The notes beneath the pieces are model-generated. The model was not told where the DNA came from and did no database searches. It worked only from the letters and a program-made list of their open reading frames with translations. The translations under genes were made by a program, and so were the position numbers. Of a stretch of DNA of 64,000 nt, positions 45,327 through 54,827 are shown piece after piece. The stretch covers positions 120,860-184,859 of the forward strand of contig PCAM01000002.1 in assembly GCA_002730555.1 (NCBI GenBank). Direction: 5' to 3'. The stretch is from Chloroflexota bacterium. Lineage in GTDB: Bacteria > Chloroflexota > Dehalococcoidia > Lucifugimonadales > Lucifugimonadaceae. Every line of letters begins with the position of its first letter. The first letter of the stretch is position 1.

Positions 45327-45480
45327 CGACCTGCCCCCCCTTGTACGGTACCAGTCAATAACTTAGAGACTGGACATTTCCAGAAGGGGGAATACATGCC
45401 GAGAAGAGGACATTCATGCCAGCCGTCCAACACTCGGCAGGACTGACATAATCCCTGATACCGCGTCAGGGGGCAGGTCA
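45327..45480. mobile_element. Decayed IS3-like insertion sequence remnant
   Basis: The left end reads CGACCTGCCCCCCCTTGTACGG and the right end, reverse-complemented, TGACCTGCCCCCTGACGCGG, so GACCTGCCCCC forms inverted ends about 150 bp apart. Inside lies ATGCCGAGAAGAGGACATTC, coding MPRRGHS, which resembles the first residues of an IS3-family OrfA. The rest of the transposase is gone. The ends resemble the 27-bp inverted repeat at 62607-62677. Confidence 0.55.
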
Positions 45481-45961
45481 AACGGGACAATCTAATCCAG
45501 TGGCGATTGCCAAACAGCGGTCGAGCGAAATCGTGCAGCTTCATCAACCTCCCGGAGACACCTGCGGCCGCCACGCCCCGATCCTACCCTCATCGCCAAC
45601 GTGGAGCGCGATGTGGGGCCAATGATCCTCTCCAAATTCGATCAACAGGTTGTCAGAAGTCATCCGGATTCCTCGCCGAGATCGGACCAGTCCGGGGCCC
45701 CACGAACACGCGTACGCAGTGTTGAGCCGCTCGACAGCTGAGAAGCGGCGTCTGGACAGAAGTTCCTACGCCGAGTTCGGCGTGACCGATTCCCCATCCG
45801 CTACCGTCGCCAACCGAACGGGAAAGTGGTCCATCAAGCAGGCGTAATCCAAGATGCATGCGGAGCTCGAGATAATCTGGTAGACATGGGTTGATAATTC
45901 GTGCGGACAAAGATTAGAGTTCGTATACCCTACTAACCACTGTCGAAATTCATGGGGATGG
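45481..45961. other. Intergenic stretch, no supported gene
   Basis: Nothing convincing is seen apart from one possible 39-codon minus-strand ORF (45544-45663, MTSDNLLIEFGEDHWPHIALH) that has GAGGAA before its ATG. It has no recognised family and may be a fragment of a decayed gene. Confidence 0.4.
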
Positions 45962-46509
45962 GTGTTTCATCGATCGACATCTCCGCAAGGACTGGAATTG
46001 CTTAGAGTCACACCGCAACGCGTTGAGGTGCTGAAGAACGGACACGGCACACGTCTCGTTCTGAAGGCGACGAAAACTCCCGATGTCTTCTACATCCATT
46101 TGCCGATTTCTATCGGGCAGCGGATCAGCCTGGAATTGAACGGCCTTGCGGTCGACAGGTGTGGCGATCATCACGTTGGACCCATGGTCGCTAAGGCATG
46201 CGGACGCGATTTTTCGTCACTTGTGCTGACTAATACTGCCGGCGATTGGATGGCAGCACGTTTCGTCCTCCAGGCCATACCTGGTCCGGGCCGGGACGAT
46301 GAACTGAAAGTGCCCGTCAGTGTCCCGTCTTCTGTTGCGACAGCGATCACCTACGCCTGCCGATCTACGTTGAGCAGGTGGCCAAAATGCTCGGCGCTAC
46401 CAAAAAGGCGGGGACCGACGGAGTAAGAGCCACAGCACAGATCCCGCCTGCATTCCGGGACGTCATCAACGGTCTGGATTGGCGGGACTTAGATGCGGGC
46501 GCTGCGTGA
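45962..46509 (+). pseudogene. Frameshifted bifunctional nuclease (DUF151) domain gene
   Basis: The first frame encodes DVFYIHLPISIGQRISLELNGLAVDRCGDHHVGPMVAKACGRDFSSLVLTNTAGDWMAARFVLQA, which follows the DUF151 pattern of a LPIFIG-type strand, a THDLL-like segment and an FYARLVL-type strand. Around 46345-46365 the frame must shift by one base to continue LRLPIYVEQVAKMLGATKKAG and then IPPAFRDVINGLDW, also typical of the family end. The intact frame would run from a GTG at 45962 to the TGA at 46507-46509. It is either a pseudogene or a one-base sequencing error. Confidence 0.6.
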
Positions 46510-46811
46510 ACTTCCAACGGTCCCGCCCGCCCCGACAGAACTCCACCTGACCACGGCACCCGAACATTTGAAGTCTGTTCACGCGACTCCCGCGCCGGAT
46601 CGATTCCGTCAACACATCGACCAGGGTTGAAATGCGCAAATCAGTTGATATCATAGGTTGTTGCACGTACGGACGAATATATTTTTTCGTATGGACAAAC
46701 AATAATAATCGTATCGACGATAACCGTCGGAAAACCTCGGGGACCATGACTTCAGATAATTCGCATAACGACATGAGCCAACTGGTTCCCGCAGGTAGTG
46801 TGAATCCCTAG

Positions 46812-49800
46812 ATGGACAGCCACTCGCTAGCGGCGGTGCGCAGGGTATCGTCCCCGAGACTCATGTCCTGGCGCCGCAGCACCTGGTGGATCCGAATCGG
46901 GCTGATGGCGGCCGTAATCGGCTTACTGGGCGCAACCGTTGCCTGGGTGGTTGACCACTCCGCGCTTACGCATGCATTCGCAACCGTCGGCAATCGCCCC
47001 TGGCTCGTCGTCGGATTCGTAATTGGGTATACAGCGGCATTCTGGCTGCGGGCGGAAGCGTGGCGCCTTCTGTTGCCGGGACTCGGCCGCATAGCTTCTT
47101 ACTCGGCGCTGCAAACGTCCCTGTTCGCCAACCATCTCCTACCGGTCAAGGCCGGGGAGATCGCTCGTCCGTACGTGGCAACCGCGCGCGGGATTCCCGC
47201 TCCACGCGCCGTGAGCACCAGCCTCGTCGCGCGACTCCTCGATTACCTGGTTCTCTTCTTTTTGGCGGCGGTGCTAATCCCCTTTGCGCCATCCAGCCCC
47301 GTGGGAGGGGACGCAGGGCTCCTTGTGTCAGGGTTGTTCCTCGCGCTGGGAGCCGGAAGCGTCGTGGCGCTGCGCCGCCTGCCCGTTCCAGAACGTGTGC
47401 CCGCGGCCGCACGCCCCCTCTGGACATCGCTCAAGCAGAGTCTCGACGAGATCTCAACGCGCCAGGCCGTCGGCGCACTTCTGCTGACGATTCCGGCCTG
47501 GATGCTCGAATCAGTGGCGTTGCTCGCCACCGTCCACGCTGTCGGGGGCGACATCAGCGTCCAGGCGGCGATCGCCGTCACTTCGTTCACGCTGCTGTTC
47601 CAGGTATTTCACTTCGCCCCGGGCGGCATCGGCGTCTATGAAGCGAGCATGACCGGCGCCCTGGGATTGTACGGCTTCTCGGTCGAAGACGCGTTGATGA
47701 TCGCGGTGGTGACGCACGGCCTCAAATTTGGCTACTCGTACACCTTCGCGGCGGTGTTCGCCGCTTACGAAGTGTTCAGGGCGTTGCCCTTCGGAAAGTC
47801 GAGCGTGGCTGACGCCGATGGCGAATGCGACGGACACGCTTCGCGGCTCGAAATAGTCGCGGCTCGCGCGTGGAACGTGCTCAATGAAGGCAAGCCTTTT
47901 ACACCGGTTTTCGCGGCGAACACCCTCCTGTTTCTGAGCATCCCCAGCCTGGCGGACGCCGGTTACTGGGCCCGGGCGGCCATTGCCGGCATCGCCATCA
48001 TTCCGCTTGGGGTGGTGTTCTACCGCTTCGACTTTCCGCTCTGGTTACGCACGGCGCTCTGGAGTTTCCTGTTCCTGTTTATCGCGCTATTCAAGACCGC
48101 GGACCTGGTGGCGGTAGGCGTTTCGCTAGGACTCTACCTGGGATTCACCATCATTCTCTGGGGTTCGGTCTATTACCACCTCCGCATCGGCATGCCGTGG
48201 ACGAACTTCACGCGTTTTTGGCGACTTGTGCTGGAGAACCCGGATCCCACGAGCGGGAACTTCCTTGAGCAGACGCCGAAGTTCTTATTGATGATCCTGA
48301 TGTTTGGTTACGTCATGGATGGGCCCTCAATCGCTTCCGTGGCAGCTGTCGAAGGATTCATCCTTTTCGTCGGGATCGCAGCGCTTTTACTGCACCAATG
48401 GTTCTTCACATGGGTCCCGGCATTGCCTTCGACACCTCTACGTGGCACAGGTCCGACTCCATCTCGGAGTGCCCGGCGGGTGATCGCGATCGTCATCGAC
48501 GGCTGCCGTGCCGACCGCCTGCGAGAGGCACATACGCCATTCATCGACAGCCTGAGACACGAGGGCACCGAGTACACGGACATGCGCACTGTGTATCCCG
48601 CGCGGACGGTCACGGCGTTTAGCTCGATGTTGACCGGGGCGCCTCCAGCCGTCCACGGGATGAAAAGCAATTTCGTACCCAACCTCGGGGTGAAGTGCGA
48701 ATCTGTATTCGACGTACTCGAACAGGGCGGTGAGAAGGGCCGGTTGGTCGGGATCGCACACCTGGTCGACGCCTTCGGCGAAGACCGCGTTAGCACCGTC
48801 AGCGCGGTCAACCACAACGATGAGATCGACCATGCCCTGGTCCGTCAGGCCAAGCGGGTTATGCGGGAGGAAGATCCCGACCTGCTCGTACTGCAGCTGT
48901 TGAGCGTGGATCAGACCGGTCACGCCCGGGGGAGTTATAACCGCGAGTACCTCGACAAGATCGAGATCACTGATCGCATCATCGAGGACTTCGTCGGGTG
49001 GTGCGAACGAGAAGGCTACATGGACGACGCGACCCTCGTGATCAGTTCGGACCACGGGCAGGGCATCGGTATAGGCGGCCACGGTCACCTGACCGAGAGC
49101 GAGCGCCGGGTGCCCTGCATCTTCCAGGGCACGGGAGTGCAAAAAGGGAGGGTAGTTGGCGAGACGCGGCATCTGACCGACGTTGCGCCAACCCTGTTGC
49201 ACCTGCTTGGCAAACGACCACCCGTCCAATCCGTAGGCCGAGATCTACTGGACTCAACAAACGACGCGGAAGTATCGGACGGCCCGGTTGCAGTGCTGAT
49301 CCCAGCTTTCAACGAGGCTGCGAATCTGCCCGGCACCCTTTCCCGTGTGCCGCGGACCGAGGTTCCGGATCTCCATGTAATCGTGGTGGACGACGGATCG
49401 AGCGACGACACAGCAGCCGTGGCCCGCCGATGTGGAGCGGAGACCGTGGTCCGGCACGAACGCAACCGCGGTCTTGGTGCTGCCCTACGCACGGCCCTCC
49501 ATACCGCCCGTGACATGAACGCCCGGGCCGCCGTCTATCTGGACGCGGACGGCGAGTACGACCCGGTGGAAATCTCTCTGTTGCTCGCCGACATCGAGGC
49601 AGGCCGGGCCGACTACGTGCTGGGCACGCGTGGGCGAGGTGGGAGCGAGGGGCAACGCATCGGGCGATACCTCGGCAACCGGGTGTTTACAGCCCTCCTG
49701 AACCTGGCTGCGGGCAGGCGTATCCGCGACGGCCAGACCGGCTTTCGCGCCTTCTCCCGGCGCGCCATCCAGGTGGCCGAGATTTCGCACGACTACAACT

Positions 49801-49958
49801 ACGCGCAGGTTCTGACGCTGGACCTGCTTCGGAAGGGTATGCGGATGTCAGAGGTGCCGATCACGTGGCGCCGGAGGCGTCGCGGTAATTCATTTATCGG
49901 ATGGCAGTACCTGTGGCGCGTTCCGGTCGGAATGGCGCGGGAACTGTGGACCGCTTGA
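46812..49958 (+). CDS. Three-domain membrane protein: LPG-synthase/UPF0104-type TM domain, phosphodiesterase/alkaline phosphatase domain, GT2 glycosyltransferase
   Basis: A 1048-residue fusion. Residues 1-330 are a multi-span domain of the lysylphosphatidylglycerol-synthase/UPF0104 type (LPVKAGEIARPYVATARGIP and HFAPGGIGVYEASMTGALG). About 345-550 holds six or more further helices. About 555-800 is an alkaline-phosphatase-superfamily phosphodiesterase: AIVIDGCRADRLREAHTPF, the nucleophile Thr in YPARTVTAFSSMLTGAPP (near residue 597), SVDQTGHARG and SSDHGQG. About 823-1048 is a DPM1-like GT2 domain, VLIPAFNEAANLPG, VVDDGSSDDT, LDADGEYDP and GQTGFRAFSR. It probably makes and modifies a lipid-linked or surface glycan. 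ATG at 46812. The downstream genes supply UDP-sugars and a GT-C enzyme. Confidence 0.9.
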   Translation: MDSHSLAAVRRVSSPRLMSWRRSTWWIRIGLMAAVIGLLGATVAWVVDHSALTHAFATVGNRPWLVVGFVIGYTAAFWLRAEAWRLLLPGLGRIASYSALQTSLFANHLLPVKAGEIARPYVATARGIPAPRAVSTSLVARLLDYLVLFFLAAVLIPFAPSSPVGGDAGLLVSGLFLALGAGSVVALRRLPVPERVPAAARPLWTSLKQSLDEISTRQAVGALLLTIPAWMLESVALLATVHAVGGDISVQAAIAVTSFTLLFQVFHFAPGGIGVYEASMTGALGLYGFSVEDALMIAVVTHGLKFGYSYTFAAVFAAYEVFRALPFGKSSVADADGECDGHASRLEIVAARAWNVLNEGKPFTPVFAANTLLFLSIPSLADAGYWARAAIAGIAIIPLGVVFYRFDFPLWLRTALWSFLFLFIALFKTADLVAVGVSLGLYLGFTIILWGSVYYHLRIGMPWTNFTRFWRLVLENPDPTSGNFLEQTPKFLLMILMFGYVMDGPSIASVAAVEGFILFVGIAALLLHQWFFTWVPALPSTPLRGTGPTPSRSARRVIAIVIDGCRADRLREAHTPFIDSLRHEGTEYTDMRTVYPARTVTAFSSMLTGAPPAVHGMKSNFVPNLGVKCESVFDVLEQGGEKGRLVGIAHLVDAFGEDRVSTVSAVNHNDEIDHALVRQAKRVMREEDPDLLVLQLLSVDQTGHARGSYNREYLDKIEITDRIIEDFVGWCEREGYMDDATLVISSDHGQGIGIGGHGHLTESERRVPCIFQGTGVQKGRVVGETRHLTDVAPTLLHLLGKRPPVQSVGRDLLDSTNDAEVSDGPVAVLIPAFNEAANLPGTLSRVPRTEVPDLHVIVVDDGSSDDTAAVARRCGAETVVRHERNRGLGAALRTALHTARDMNARAAVYLDADGEYDPVEISLLLADIEAGRADYVLGTRGRGGSEGQRIGRYLGNRVFTALLNLAAGRRIRDGQTGFRAFSRRAIQVAEISHDYNYAQVLTLDLLRKGMRMSEVPITWRRRRRGNSFIGWQYLWRVPVGMARELWTA

Positions 49959-50015
49959 CCGGAGTTACCAGATATCAAAGCTATCAAAGCTTCTAAACAC
50001 AGCAGGAGGACATAA

Positions 50016-50603
50016 ATGGAAACGGATTCACCAAGTTGGTTGGCGCCGCACGGCGTCGTGATCACAACGATGCTGGCGGCGCTAATGGCCCTGGCCATTG
50101 CTTGCGGGAGCGACGATGGCGAAGACCGGCCGGGCGTTCAGGTTCTAAACGAACCTGGCTCCGTTTCCGGATCGGTCTCAGGCTCCGTCTCCGGAACGGT
50201 GTCGGGGGCGCCCGGTGTGGTTGGAGAGAAACCAGCCGGGGCGCGTCAGGTCAACGTGGTTCTGAACGAGTGGGCAATAGAGCCGGAGGTTGATGTGGTG
50301 AGTTCAGGCGAGATCTTTTTCGTCGCCTCAAACGAGGGGCCGAACGATCCGCACGAACTCGTGATTATCCGCTCCGACCTTCCGATCTACCAGCTACCTG
50401 TAGACGAGCGCGGCTTCGTGCCCGAGGATGAAGTGGACTTCATCGGTGAGATCGAATCGTTTGCTCCGGGATCACAGGCCTCCGGTACTTTCGACCTCTC
50501 GCCGGGCAGATACATTTTCATCTGCAATATCGTCGAATTCGAGGACGATGAGTGGGAGAGCCACTACCTCGAAGGCATGCGCCTCGAGTTCACCGTTCAG
50601 TAG
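50016..50603 (+). CDS. Cupredoxin-like lipoprotein
   Basis: A 195-aa exported lipoprotein. A signal peptide with lipobox LAIAC places the lipidated Cys at residue 30. A low-complexity linker, SVSGSVSGSVSGTVSG, follows. The remaining 120 residues form a beta-rich domain with a full set of possible type-1 copper ligands: His113 (DPHEL), Cys170 (IFICN), His183 (ESHY) and Met188. AGGAGG precedes the ATG. It is followed 12 bp later by an iron-type solute-binding lipoprotein. It probably transfers electrons or binds copper at the outer face of the membrane. Confidence 0.85.
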   Translation: METDSPSWLAPHGVVITTMLAALMALAIACGSDDGEDRPGVQVLNEPGSVSGSVSGSVSGTVSGAPGVVGEKPAGARQVNVVLNEWAIEPEVDVVSSGEIFFVASNEGPNDPHELVIIRSDLPIYQLPVDERGFVPEDEVDFIGEIESFAPGSQASGTFDLSPGRYIFICNIVEFEDDEWESHYLEGMRLEFTVQ

Positions 50604-50615
50604 GAAAGGACGACG

Positions 50616-51644
50616 GTGACTAAGAGCATGCAAGGCACCCGGGCGTTAGCCCTTCTCGCGCTGTTCGCGATTCTCTCCGTGCTGGTCGCTGCGTGCGGCT
50701 CCGACAGCGATGACTCACTGGTCGTCTACTCGGGCCGCACGAGCAGCCTTGTGCGACCGCTGCTCGAGCAGTTCAACCGAGACACCGGCGTACTCATTCA
50801 GGTCCGGTATGCCAGCAGCGCGGCAATAGCAGCGCTGGTCCTGGAGGAAGGTGACAGGAGTCCGGCTGACGTGGTGTTCCTGCAGGACTCGGGAGCTCTC
50901 GGCGCGCTATCGGCGGAAGGCATGCTCACTCAGCTTCCAGGGTCCATCCTGGAACGCGTCGACCCGCAGTTCCGAGCAGCCAACGAAGAGTGGGTCGGGA
51001 CATCCGGGCGTGCTCGGACCGTCGTGTACAACACGGAAACGATCGATCCGGCTGCGGACCTTCCTGACTCGATCCTTGATTTCACGGACCCGCAGTGGAA
51101 GGGACGCCTGGGCTGGGCGCCCGCAAACGCCTCGTTCCAGGCGTTCGTCACCGGCATGCGTGTGTTGCTGGGGGACGCAGCGACCGAGGATTGGCTCCGC
51201 GGCATCCTGGCGAATGACGTGAGGGAGTACGGCAACAACATCACCACGGTCCTCGGGGCGGCCAGTGGTGAGATGGACGTCGGTTTCGTGAACCACTACT
51301 ACCTGGAGCGATTCCTCGAAGAGGAGGGGGAGGACTTCGGGGCGCGCAACCACTTCATCGGCAACGGCGACCCCGGCGCGCTCATCTTGACCGCGGGGGC
51401 AGGTGTCCTGAAGTCCAGCGGAAACAAAGACCGGGCGGAAGGGTTCATCAGGTACCTGCTGGAGGCGGACGCGCAGCAGTACTTCTCGGACGAGACGAAG
51501 GAGTATCCGCTGATCGAAGGCGTCGGTCCCAGCGGGAACCTGCCGCCGATATCGACGCTCGATCCTCCGGTGGTTGATCTCAGTGGCCTCGATGACCTGC
51601 GAGGAACCCTGAACCTGCTCAGAAAAGTCGGGGCACTGGATTGA
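50616..51644 (+). CDS. Iron-type ABC transporter substrate-binding lipoprotein
   Basis: A 342-residue solute-binding protein of the ferric-iron (FutA/AfuA-like) family. Its lipobox LVAAC places the lipidated Cys at residue 27. LVVYSGRTSSLVRPLLEQFNRDTGVLIQVRY opens the domain; VGFVNHYYLERF holds the paired tyrosines that bind iron in this family. GTG start with AGGAAAGGA upstream. It stands 12 bp behind the cupredoxin-like gene and overlaps the next gene by four bases. No permease or ATPase is in the island, so it may use a transporter encoded elsewhere. Confidence 0.9.
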   Translation: MTKSMQGTRALALLALFAILSVLVAACGSDSDDSLVVYSGRTSSLVRPLLEQFNRDTGVLIQVRYASSAAIAALVLEEGDRSPADVVFLQDSGALGALSAEGMLTQLPGSILERVDPQFRAANEEWVGTSGRARTVVYNTETIDPAADLPDSILDFTDPQWKGRLGWAPANASFQAFVTGMRVLLGDAATEDWLRGILANDVREYGNNITTVLGAASGEMDVGFVNHYYLERFLEEEGEDFGARNHFIGNGDPGALILTAGAGVLKSSGNKDRAEGFIRYLLEADAQQYFSDETKEYPLIEGVGPSGNLPPISTLDPPVVDLSGLDDLRGTLNLLRKVGALD

Positions 51645-53140
51645 CCGATTCCGGGATCGCCCGACCGTTACCGGATGGGCCGGTTCTCTCCTCGGGGCGC
51701 CGGGTTCGCGGCCGGGCCCGGTCCTACGTTGTCGATAAGCCACTGATCGCAGGTGCGATCGCGATCTTTGCAATTCTGGCGATCGTTTACACGTTCTCGA
51801 TCGGGATCTGGGCCACGGCCGGGGCGAGCATTACGGCCGATGAGCCGTTCTACCTGCTCACGACTCAGAGCATCATCCACGACCGGGACCTTGATCTGAA
51901 CAACCAGTACGCGACCCGATCCTACACGGAGTTTTTTGACCACCGTGATGGACTGTGGAGACAGTCGGTCCCCGCGGAAAACGGCAGGCTGCTGAGCCCG
52001 CACAACCCCGGTCTACCGCTCCTGCTTGTGCCCGGGTACCTGGCTGGGCGGCTAGCTGGCGCCCAGGCCCAGATGCTTCTAATTACCGCCGCGACGTTCG
52101 CTTTCACTTATGTTCTAGCGGCCCGGCTTACTGACCGGCACGGTTTGAGTTTCCTGGCGACGCTCGGTATCGGTATCACTCCCACCGCATTCGTGTACTC
52201 GACCGAGCTCTACCCCGAGGTGCCGGCCGCATTGACCCTCGTGCTCGGCCTGCTGATCGTCACCCGGCAAGGCCGTCCCGGCGTGAGGGATGCGATCGCG
52301 CTGACCGTGCTCCTCAGCGCCATGATGTGGCTGGGGGTCAAATACGCGCCTCTCGGTCTGATCACTGCGCTAGTCTTCCTGGTGCGTGGCAACGGGAACG
52401 CGAGATATGTCTTCCTTGCGGCCTCAGCTGCTTCAGGGATCTACTTCGCGTGGTTCCATCTTGAGACCTACGGTGGGCTCACGCCGTACGCAGTCAACGT
52501 CATTTACGCCGGCGGGACCTCGACTGAGATAATCGAACAGCACCTCGCGTTAACTGACCGCTTCTATCGCATCTGGGGTCTGTTCATAGACGGGCGGTTC
52601 GGTCTGGCGCGATGGGCGTTCATCGTCTTCCCGGCTGTCGCGGGACTGGCATTACTCCCCTGGCACGGCTGGCGGCACCACGTGGTGCTGGTCCTGATCT
52701 CGACACAGCTTCTGATAGCCACCTTCGTCGCCATCACCATGATGGGCTGGTGGTTCCCGGGCCGCACGCTTGCCGTAGTGCTCCCGTTGCTGGTGATCCC
52801 GCTCACGCTCCTGCTGGCCGAGTTACCGACGAAGCTGAGGTGGATTGCAGGGCTGCTCGGCGCACACACGGTCGCGACCACGTTCGCGCTGGCACATGCG
52901 GGGCATGCCCGCGAGATTCGGTTGGCGGTCAACCCGTTCGAGATGAACTCACCTGTTTACCAGGGAATCGTCTGGCTGTTCCCGAACTACACGGCCTGGG
53001 ACGCCCACACCTGGGTGACAACAGTCGCCTGGCAGCTCGCGGCAATCTTAACGCTGGGAGTGGTCACCGCGACACAACGGCGTCGACGCGGCACGATCTC
53101 TTCCGTCAGCGTCCCGGCCGTTTGGGTTGACCGAGGTTAA
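51641..53140 (+). CDS. GT-C type membrane glycosyltransferase
   Basis: A 499-aa polytopic protein with about ten to twelve helices. ITADEPFYLLTTQSIIHDRDLDLNNQYATRSYTEFF in the first outer loop carries the acidic DEP motif seen in the PMT/ArnT-like GT-C fold. The rest is hydrophobic, with a long loop near WFPGRTLAVVLPLL. It would move a sugar from a lipid-phosphate donor to a glycan or protein outside the membrane. The TTG start overlaps the preceding stop by four bases, so it is co-translated with the solute-binding lipoprotein. The donor could come from the GT2 domain at 46812. No specific family member is claimed. Confidence 0.8.
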   Translation: MTDSGIARPLPDGPVLSSGRRVRGRARSYVVDKPLIAGAIAIFAILAIVYTFSIGIWATAGASITADEPFYLLTTQSIIHDRDLDLNNQYATRSYTEFFDHRDGLWRQSVPAENGRLLSPHNPGLPLLLVPGYLAGRLAGAQAQMLLITAATFAFTYVLAARLTDRHGLSFLATLGIGITPTAFVYSTELYPEVPAALTLVLGLLIVTRQGRPGVRDAIALTVLLSAMMWLGVKYAPLGLITALVFLVRGNGNARYVFLAASAASGIYFAWFHLETYGGLTPYAVNVIYAGGTSTEIIEQHLALTDRFYRIWGLFIDGRFGLARWAFIVFPAVAGLALLPWHGWRHHVVLVLISTQLLIATFVAITMMGWWFPGRTLAVVLPLLVIPLTLLLAELPTKLRWIAGLLGAHTVATTFALAHAGHAREIRLAVNPFEMNSPVYQGIVWLFPNYTAWDAHTWVTTVAWQLAAILTLGVVTATQRRRRGTISSVSVPAVWVDRG

Positions 53141-53324
53141 TCGATTCGTATGGATGACGATACACGGGCTACCAGCGTACTCGGTTCACGGCGAAAATCG
53201 GTACCAATCTTCACCATGAACGGCCGCGTAAGGGGCCAGCACCTGCACCCGCGAAAGGAATCCCCGACAACGGTCGGCCAATCTATCGTTCAAGACCAAA
53301 GCTCTGGGTCCAGGTACATCTGAA

Positions 53325-54827
53325 ATGCAGAAATCGACACCGACTCCTTCCACCACGCCTACAAATGCCGAGCGACGGCCAGGGCCATCGGTCGCGATGT
53401 ATCGAACGACGCGATTCGTAGATAGTTCTGGGCGGTCACATCACGCAGATCCACCGAGGTCACCTAAAAGCCGACCGGGACAGATCTGCGTCATCGGCGG
53501 CGCCGGGTACGTCGGCCTGACGACGGCGCTGGGATTCGCGGAAACTGGTCGCAGGGTTGTTGCCGTCGACATCGACGAAGGTCGTGTTGCGCAGCTGAAC
53601 CGTGGCGTGTCGCCAATCTACGAACGCGGCATCGAAGAAATGCTTCGCAGGAACCTGGACACTGGACGGTTGTCGTTCGCAATCGACCCGGTCGACGCCA
53701 TAGCGCAAAGCGACACCATATTCATCGCGGTGGGAACCCCTGCGAGTGCGAACGGTCGACCAGACCTCTCCCAGGTGATTTGCGTCTCCGAGACGATCGC
53801 CCGGCATCTGCGCGGCTACACGGTCGTCGCAATCCGTAGCACGGTCCCGACTGGGACTACTGCGACAGTGCGTGAGATCTTGGGCCAGGACCACGACGAA
53901 GGGGTAGATTTCGATCTCGTGGTGAACCCCGAGTTCTTGCGCGAGGGAAATGCGCTCGAAGATTTTTTCTATCCCGATCGACTCGTGTTTGGCACGAGTT
54001 CAAAATTTGCCGGCGAATGGATGCGAGAGTTGTACCGCCCTATCATCAGCGGCGAAAATCGCTGGAACGAAGGCAAGCAGGACCGGGAGCTCAGACCGAC
54101 ACCCCTAATCGAGACAAATCTCACCGACGCGGAACTGATCAAACACGCTGCGAATGCGTTCCTCGCTACCCGCGTATCGTTCATTAACGAAGTCGCAGCG
54201 ATCTGCGAACGAGTCGGGGCGGATATCGACCAAGTTAAGGCCGGGTTGAGCCAGGACCCTCGAATTGGGGAGTCTCACCTGAACCCGGGTCTAGGGTTTG
54301 GCGGCCCGTGCCTGGAAAAGGACCTGACCGCACTAGTCACCATCGCCGAGGATGCCGGAGTTGATCCGGTGGTCATGCGCGCGGTTCTGGACCGCAACGA
54401 ACGGCAGGTTGTGTCCGTCCTCTCAAAGGTCAGGGGGCTGCTCGGGCCAAGTCTTCACGGGCGGCCGATAGCGATCCTGGGCGTTGCCTTCAAGGCGCAT
54501 ACGAACGACGTGCGTAACTCGCTGGCGCTGCGGATAGCCCACGCACTCGAGAATGACGGTGCCGCGGTCCGTGTGTACGACCCGATGGGGATGCCACAAG
54601 CGCGTAATGAACTGCACCAAACGGTGTTCTGTTCCGACGTTTACGAAGCAGTCAAAGGGACCCAGGCAATTCTCGTCCTCACAGAGTGGCCGGAGTTTGC
54701 GGAACTGGATTTCAGACGCGTTAGGCGGCTGGTTGATTGCCCAATAGTTATTGATGGCAGAAACGTTCTTGACGCCCGCGCGCTGCGATCAAACGGGTTC
54801 CAATACCTAGGAATCGGTCGCCGGTGA
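53325..54827 (+). CDS. UDP-glucose/GDP-mannose dehydrogenase family protein
   Basis: A 500-aa nucleotide-sugar 6-dehydrogenase. After about 45 non-conserved residues, ICVIGGAGYVGLTTALGFAETGRRVVAVDID binds NAD, PEFLREGNALEDFFYPDRLVFG lies in the substrate region, and GFGGPCLEKD holds the catalytic Cys329. KHAANAFLATRVSFINEVA carries the lysine in the central helix. It oxidises a UDP-hexose to the uronate. The downstream epimerase overlaps its stop by four bases, so the pair makes a UDP-uronate and its C4 epimer. The N-terminal extension is unusual, and a later start near residue 40 is possible. Confidence 0.93.
   Translation: MQKSTPTPSTTPTNAERRPGPSVAMYRTTRFVDSSGRSHHADPPRSPKSRPGQICVIGGAGYVGLTTALGFAETGRRVVAVDIDEGRVAQLNRGVSPIYERGIEEMLRRNLDTGRLSFAIDPVDAIAQSDTIFIAVGTPASANGRPDLSQVICVSETIARHLRGYTVVAIRSTVPTGTTATVREILGQDHDEGVDFDLVVNPEFLREGNALEDFFYPDRLVFGTSSKFAGEWMRELYRPIISGENRWNEGKQDRELRPTPLIETNLTDAELIKHAANAFLATRVSFINEVAAICERVGADIDQVKAGLSQDPRIGESHLNPGLGFGGPCLEKDLTALVTIAEDAGVDPVVMRAVLDRNERQVVSVLSKVRGLLGPSLHGRPIAILGVAFKAHTNDVRNSLALRIAHALENDGAAVRVYDPMGMPQARNELHQTVFCSDVYEAVKGTQAILVLTEWPEFAELDFRRVRRLVDCPIVIDGRNVLDARALRSNGFQYLGIGRR

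Noticed and set aside
50160-50205. Short tandem repeat SVSGSVSGSVSG as a separate repeat element
   Set aside because: It is a low-complexity linker within the lipoprotein gene, between signal peptide and folded domain.
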